26,835 nucleotides of DNA from positions 1 through 26,835 of the forward strand of contig CAJTOY010000018.1 in NCBI GenBank assembly GCA_910578195.1, given 5' to 3'. The notes beneath the pieces are model-generated. The model saw only the letters and a list, made by a program, of their open reading frames with translations. It was not told the origin of the DNA and did no database searches. Position 1 is the stretch's first letter; every line of letters begins with the position of its first letter. The position numbers were made by a program, and so were the translations under genes. This stretch comes from an uncultured Christensenella sp. (GTDB lineage Bacteria; Bacillota; Clostridia; Christensenellales; Borkfalkiaceae). Positions 21,580 to 26,835 of the stretch are shown here, one piece after another.

Positions 21580-22068
21580 ATGGCACAAAACGTTTTTGAG
21601 GGTACGGCGGAACAGCTTAAAGAGTTGAAAGCCTGCATACTCGCGCACAAGGACGAGGCGGGCGCGCTTATGCCCGTATTGCACGAGGCGCAGAATATTT
21701 ACGGCTATCTTCCCGCCGAGGTTCAGACGGTAATTGCGGACGGGCTGAACGTACCGCTTGCCGAGGTTTACGGGGTTGCGACCTTCTACTCGCAGTTTTC
21801 CTTAAACCCTAAGGGTAAGCACAGAGTGAGCGTTTGTCTGGGCACGGCGTGCTACGTCAAGGGCTCGGACAAAATTCTTGCCGAAATCGAAAAAGAACTG
21901 AGGATATCGTGCGGCGAATGTACGCCCGACAAGAAATTCTCGATTGACAGCTGCCGCTGCGTCGGCGCGTGCGGGCTCGCGCCCGTAATGATTGTCGACG
22001 GCGACGTCTACGGCAAGCTCAACCCGAAGGAAGTTGCCGCTATTCTCGACAAGTACATGAAGGACTAA
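21580..22068 (+). CDS. hydC: [FeFe]-hydrogenase subunit HydC, NuoE-like [2Fe-2S] protein (162 aa)
   Basis: Small electron-transfer subunit of a multimeric NAD-linked [FeFe] hydrogenase. The N-terminal helical part (LMPVLHEAQNIYGYLPAEVQ, PLAEVYGVATFYSQF) is the NuoE family signature. The thioredoxin-like domain carries one [2Fe-2S] cluster with ligands C86 and C91 (CLGTAC) and C127 and C131 (CVGAC). The length is standard. AGGAGAGG lies ahead of the ATG, and the Rex-like palindrome ends 21 bp upstream. It is the first gene of hydC-hydB-hydA with spacings of 13 and 10 bp. The subunit name follows the Thermotoga HydABC scheme. Confidence 0.92.
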   Translation: MAQNVFEGTAEQLKELKACILAHKDEAGALMPVLHEAQNIYGYLPAEVQTVIADGLNVPLAEVYGVATFYSQFSLNPKGKHRVSVCLGTACYVKGSDKILAEIEKELRISCGECTPDKKFSIDSCRCVGACGLAPVMIVDGDVYGKLNPKEVAAILDKYMKD

Positions 22069-22081
22069 GGAGGGCGTGAAA

Positions 22082-23974
<1,893 letters not shown>

Positions 23975-23984
23975 GGTGTCCGAA

Positions 23985-25700
23985 ATGGTTAATTTAAAGA
24001 TAAACGGCATAGCGGTCAGCGTGCCCGAAGGTTCAACTATATTGCAGGCGGCAAAGGTCGCCAACGTCAGAATTCCCACTCTGTGCTATTTGAAGGACGT
24101 GCAGTGCGTGGGGTCGTGCCGTATGTGCCTCGTCGAAGCGACGGGCGCAAGGGGACTTGTCGCGGCGTGCGTGTATCCCGTTTCCGAGGGAATGGAGGTC
24201 AAGACCAACACCCCGCGCCTCAGACATTCGCGCAAAACCACGTTGGAGCTGATACTCTCCACGCACAAGAAAAAGTGTTTAAGCTGCGTGCGCTCGATGA
24301 ACTGCGAATTGCAGAAGCTCGCGCTCGAATACAACGCCGAAGAGGACAGGTTCGGCACCGACCACGACTTGAAGCCCATAGACGATATGTCGGCTTCGGT
24401 TGTGAGAGATAACAGTAAATGCGTAATGTGCACCCGCTGCGTCGCGGCGTGCGCAAACCAGACTATAAGCGCGATAGGTCCGAAAAACAGAGGCTACGCC
24501 AAAGAGATAGGCTCGCCCTACGACGTTTCGCTTGCGGTCACGCCGTGCGTAAACTGCGGACAGTGCGTCGTTGCGTGCCCCGTAGGCGCGCTGTATGAAA
24601 AAAGCGCGGTAGCCGACGTCTGGGGCGCGATAGTCGACCCCGACAAAGAGGTAGTGTTCTATACCGCGCCTTCGGTGAGGGCAACGCTCGGCGAAGCGTT
24701 CGGCTTGCCCGTGGGAACCAACGTCGAGGGTAAAATGGTCACCGCCATAAAACAGCTCGGCGACGTGAAGTGCTTCAACATGGATATAACTGCAGATTTG
24801 ACGATAATCGAGGAGGCGAACGAGCTTTTAGACAGGCTCAAAAACGGCGGCGCAACGCCCATGTTCACGAGCTGCTGCCCCGGCTGGATTAAGTTTGCCG
24901 AGCACTATTATCCCGAAATTCTCCCCAACATATCCTCGTGCAAATCCCCGCAGGAGATGTTCTCGGCGGTGCTCAAAACGTACTATTGCGAAAAGCATAA
25001 CATCAAGCCCGAAAATCTGTACGTCGTTTCGGTAATACCCTGCACGGCGAAAAAATACGAGGTCGCGCGCCCCGAGCTCGGGCATTATACCGACGCGGCG
25101 CTCACCACGCGCGAGCTTGCGAAAATGATTAAGGAAGCGGGTATAGACTTCGCCAACCTTCCCGACGGCGCGTTCGATTTGCCGTTCGGCGAAGCGAGCG
25201 GCGCGGGCGCGATATTCGGCGCGACGGGCGGCGTTATGGAGGCGGCGCTGAGGACTGCGGCATACAAGCTCGGCGGAAGCGGCGCTCCCCTCGAATTCAA
25301 GGAAGTGCGCGGCACCGAGGGCGTAAAGGAAGCCGAATATATCGTCGGCAAAACGACCGTCAAGGTAGCTGTTGCAAGCGGGCTCGGCAACGCGAGAAAG
25401 GTAATAGAAAGCATTAAAAGCGGCGAAAAGAATTACGCGTTTGTGGAAATTATGGCTTGCCCCGGCGGCTGTATCAACGGCGGCGGACAGCCGTACGTTC
25501 ACGACGAGGTGAGAAACAACGTCGACTTGAAGGCGGTTCGCGCAAAGGCGCTGTACGACTACGACGCGAAAAGCAAAATGCGCGCCTCGCACGATAACCC
25601 CGCGGTGGATATATTGTATAAGGAATATTTCGGCTCGCCGAACAGCCACAAGGCGCACGAGCTTTTACATACGACCTACCACGAAAGAGAAAAATATTGA
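23985..25700 (+). CDS. hydA: [FeFe]-hydrogenase catalytic subunit HydA (571 aa)
   Basis: Catalyses reversible proton reduction to hydrogen at the H-cluster. Accessory clusters in order: [2Fe-2S] (C34, C45, C48, C62), a His-ligated [4Fe-4S] (H94, C98, C101, C107) and two [4Fe-4S] sites (CVMCTRCVAAC at 146-156, CVNCGQCVVACP at 188-199). The H-cluster motifs are TSCCPGW (C297 proton relay, C298 ligand), PCTAKKYE (C353) and MACPGGCINGGGQP (C492, C496), all intact. The second motif has Ile before PC where Met is frequent. The size equals that of the Clostridium monomeric enzyme, but the HydB/HydC partners indicate an NAD-linked, probably bifurcating trimer. The ATG at 23985 has GAGG eight bases before. 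Maturases HydEFG are not in this window. Confidence 0.97.
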   Translation: MVNLKINGIAVSVPEGSTILQAAKVANVRIPTLCYLKDVQCVGSCRMCLVEATGARGLVAACVYPVSEGMEVKTNTPRLRHSRKTTLELILSTHKKKCLSCVRSMNCELQKLALEYNAEEDRFGTDHDLKPIDDMSASVVRDNSKCVMCTRCVAACANQTISAIGPKNRGYAKEIGSPYDVSLAVTPCVNCGQCVVACPVGALYEKSAVADVWGAIVDPDKEVVFYTAPSVRATLGEAFGLPVGTNVEGKMVTAIKQLGDVKCFNMDITADLTIIEEANELLDRLKNGGATPMFTSCCPGWIKFAEHYYPEILPNISSCKSPQEMFSAVLKTYYCEKHNIKPENLYVVSVIPCTAKKYEVARPELGHYTDAALTTRELAKMIKEAGIDFANLPDGAFDLPFGEASGAGAIFGATGGVMEAALRTAAYKLGGSGAPLEFKEVRGTEGVKEAEYIVGKTTVKVAVASGLGNARKVIESIKSGEKNYAFVEIMACPGGCINGGGQPYVHDEVRNNVDLKAVRAKALYDYDAKSKMRASHDNPAVDILYKEYFGSPNSHKAHELLHTTYHEREKY

Positions 25701-25710
25701 TAAAATTCAC

Positions 25711-25746
25711 AAAAATGCAGACGTTCGACAACGTCGGCATTTTTTA
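25711..25746 (+). terminator. Terminator of the hydCBA operon
   Basis: AAAAATGC-A-GACGTT (25711-25725) pairs with AACGTC-G-GCATTTTT (25730-25745) around CGAC with one mismatch, followed by more T. Confidence 0.9.
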
Positions 25747-25947
25747 GTGATTTCAGGGCCGCTCGCCCTTTTCGCGCGATAATAAGGGCGCACAAATATA
25801 TAATCGCGCGAATTCACCTGCGCCTCGTTTCCGGGGGGCGGGGTATTTTAAAGCAATGCCGAAGACGTTGCTAAAACTGCTTATGACAGTTTTATTAACG
25901 AACACAGAGAAAAAAAGTAAAAAGATATTAAATTTTTTTAAAAAGTG
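25747..25947. other. Gene-poor stretch with inverted repeats and a possible gene scrap
   Basis: No convincing complete gene here. A 10-bp perfect inverted repeat, TTCGCGCGAT (25771-25780) and ATCGCGCGAA (25803-25812), spans a 22-nt loop. A 23-codon open stretch at 25852-25920 (ending FINEHREKK and TAA) has a protein-like composition and may be the tail of a lost gene. A small hairpin (AAAACTG/CAGTTTT, 25873-25893) lies within it. Confidence 0.4.
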
Positions 25948-25975
25948 TTGCATTTCTCTAAATTTGGTGTATAAT
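25948..25975 (+). promoter_or_regulatory. Promoter of the structured ncRNA
   Basis: TTGCAT (25948-25953) and TATAAT (25970-25975) with a 16-bp spacer; the expected first base is at about 25982. No start codon with a ribosome site follows. Confidence 0.75.
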
Positions 25976-25981
25976 ATAAGT

Positions 25982-26170
25982 ACAAGGTAAAACCTTGGTG
26001 CGGCGGCAGGTCTGCCGTGCTATCTATGAAGCAAATAGTTCGGTCAAGCGAGTTATTTGTGGAGATGCAAATACGGTTAGTGCGGTGAGCCAAAACTTGA
26101 ATAGACCTATGGTCGAAAAGAAAAGCATTTTTTTATGAGAACGAGCCTTCTTCGGAAGGCTTTTTCTTTT
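25982..26170 (+). ncRNA. Structured non-coding RNA of about 187 nt, family not identified
   Basis: A promoter, an untranslatable but highly structured stretch and a terminator define a stand-alone RNA. It starts with a hairpin (CAAGGT/ACCTTG, 25983-25997). A long rod follows with an outer helix AGGTCT/AGACCT (26008-26013 with 26103-26108), an inner helix CCGTGCTA/TAGTGCGG (26015-26022 with 26078-26085, two G-U pairs) and a 12-bp apical helix GCAAATAGTTCG/CGAGTTATTTGT (26031-26042 with 26049-26060). An unpaired purine-rich tail runs to the terminator. CGGCA/TGCCG (26004-26008 with 26013-26017) competes with the outer helix. Core motifs of SRP RNA, tmRNA, RNase P and T-box leaders are absent, and the unpaired ends argue against 6S. 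It could belong to a known Bacillota class that I cannot verify, such as raiA. Confidence 0.7.
26144..26170 (+). terminator. Terminator of the ncRNA
   Basis: AGCCTTC (26144-26150) and GAAGGCT (26155-26161) around a TTCG tetraloop, followed by TTTTCTTTT. It is a textbook intrinsic terminator. Confidence 0.92.
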
Positions 26171-26197
26171 GACTGTGATAATAATTTATGTTATAAT
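26169..26197 (+). promoter_or_regulatory. Promoter of the PBECR4-like gene
   Basis: TTGACT (26169-26174) and TATAAT (26192-26197) with a 17-bp spacer. Its -35 starts inside the T-run of the ncRNA terminator, so the gene is transcribed separately. AAAGG (26204-26208) precedes the ATG at 26215; the leader is about 11 nt. Confidence 0.85.
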
Positions 26198-26214
26198 AAA
26201 TCAAAGGTTTTACT

Positions 26215-26808
26215 ATGGATAAATTACTTACGGCAGCACAATTTTATAATAGTGAACTTAATGGTAGAAATTTCCATTTGAAAGCGGGGAAGAAGGGAAA
26301 CATTATAGAGTTCGATATAAAATTTACTTCTGAGCATTTTCACCATTTAGCAGGTTTACATAAATTAAAAGATTTAACTCAGGTTCAGGGAAAGAAGGCT
26401 TATATTTTTAATAGAATATTAAATGGAAAAATCACTATCGATGATATTAAGAAAAGCGAATTTTTTCCAGAAATTGAAAATCGATTAAATAATTTTTGTG
26501 AAATAAAAGAAGCGTTGTACGGGAAAGAGCTTATGATAAAATCTTTGCACGGCGAGTTTAACTCAATTCAAGCGGATTTTATGCTTACCAAAACTGATAA
26601 AAACTATGGGTATGCGCATCTATTTTTAATAAATAAAAATGAAGCAATAACGGTACCTGTAACATTTATTGTTCACCCTAATAACGATTATTTAAAAAAT
26701 AATCCGGAAAGGTGGACTGTTTTATCAGTTGAAGAAGTTCAAAGAGTAGAGCAGAAAGCTCAGGGAATTGCGGCGCAGCTCCCAACGCAAAAAAAACGAA
26801 AAAATTGA
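26215..26808 (+). CDS. PBECR4-like nuclease-fold protein (197 aa)
   Basis: The sequence resembles PBECR4 proteins (a nuclease-fold group related to barnase, EndoU, colicin E5/D and RelE), found in phages and mobile DNA. Supporting parts are the pair EFDIKFTSEHFHHLAGLHKL near residue 33, a GKITIDDIKKSEFFPEIENR helix near 80, and late strands including YGYAHLFLI and VPVTFIVHP. Histidines at about 43 and 44 are candidate active or structural residues. The C-terminus is charged (TQKKRKN). It is clearly richer in A and T than the hyd genes, suggesting recent transfer. No partner antitoxin gene is in view; the family role is not established, so toxin activity is only a possibility. Confidence 0.65.
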   Translation: MDKLLTAAQFYNSELNGRNFHLKAGKKGNIIEFDIKFTSEHFHHLAGLHKLKDLTQVQGKKAYIFNRILNGKITIDDIKKSEFFPEIENRLNNFCEIKEALYGKELMIKSLHGEFNSIQADFMLTKTDKNYGYAHLFLINKNEAITVPVTFIVHPNNDYLKNNPERWTVLSVEEVQRVEQKAQGIAAQLPTQKKRKN

Positions 26809-26835
26809 AATAGAACCGCCCCGCCCCTCGGGAAC

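Noticed and set aside
25753..25953. 66-codon leftward ORF in the gene-poor stretch
   Set aside because: No ribosome site or recognisable features, and it runs into AT-rich promoter-like DNA.
25982..26170. ncRNA as SRP RNA or tmRNA
   Set aside because: No GGAAGGAAGCA-type SRP loop, no tRNA-like CCA end or TTCGA arm, and no resume codon region.

Overview
The window looks like a piece of chromosome from an obligately anaerobic Bacillota of the Clostridia type, probably an uncultured gut lineage. The evidence is an oxygen-sensitive [FeFe] hydrogenase, a class III (glycyl-radical) ribonucleotide reductase, Rex, Gram-positive style lipoproteins, strong AGGAGG ribosome sites and near-consensus sigma-A promoters. 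The assignment to a class is inference; there is no rRNA or marker gene here.

Left part (1-7660): an XRE-type repressor faces an operon of three lipoproteins and a membrane HExxH protein. Two lipoproteins are paralogues with InlB/Listeria-Bacteroides-type repeats, and the third is an array of about twelve fibronectin-III-like modules. A cluster of similar palindromes fills the divergent promoter region, one of them inside the -35/-10 spacer of the operon promoter. This is the best candidate for a little-described system.

Middle part (7735-14834): a possible serine-recombinase scrap; a DUF445 gene broken by an exact 61-bp tandem duplication; two small unknown genes; a DUF898 membrane gene divergent from a second XRE repressor with two clean palindromic operators; an apparently leaderless glpK; a leftward four-gene operon (SPFH protein, STM3941-like membrane protein, Arc-like DNA-binding protein, membrane protein); and a small HNH protein.

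Right part (14864-25746) is core anaerobic metabolism: nrdD-nrdG-dut behind a pair of NrdR-like boxes, a ROK sugar kinase followed by rex, an NSS-family transporter, and hydC-hydB-hydA for a trimeric NAD-linked, probably electron-bifurcating [FeFe] hydrogenase. A Rex-like palindrome overlaps the expected transcription start of the hyd operon, so the nearby rex gene probably controls it through NADH/NAD+.

Far right (25747-26835): a gene-poor stretch, a structured non-coding RNA of about 187 nt with its own promoter and terminator that I cannot assign to a family, and an AT-rich gene for a PBECR4-like nuclease-fold protein. The AT-rich left and right ends look more recently acquired than the GC-richer core.
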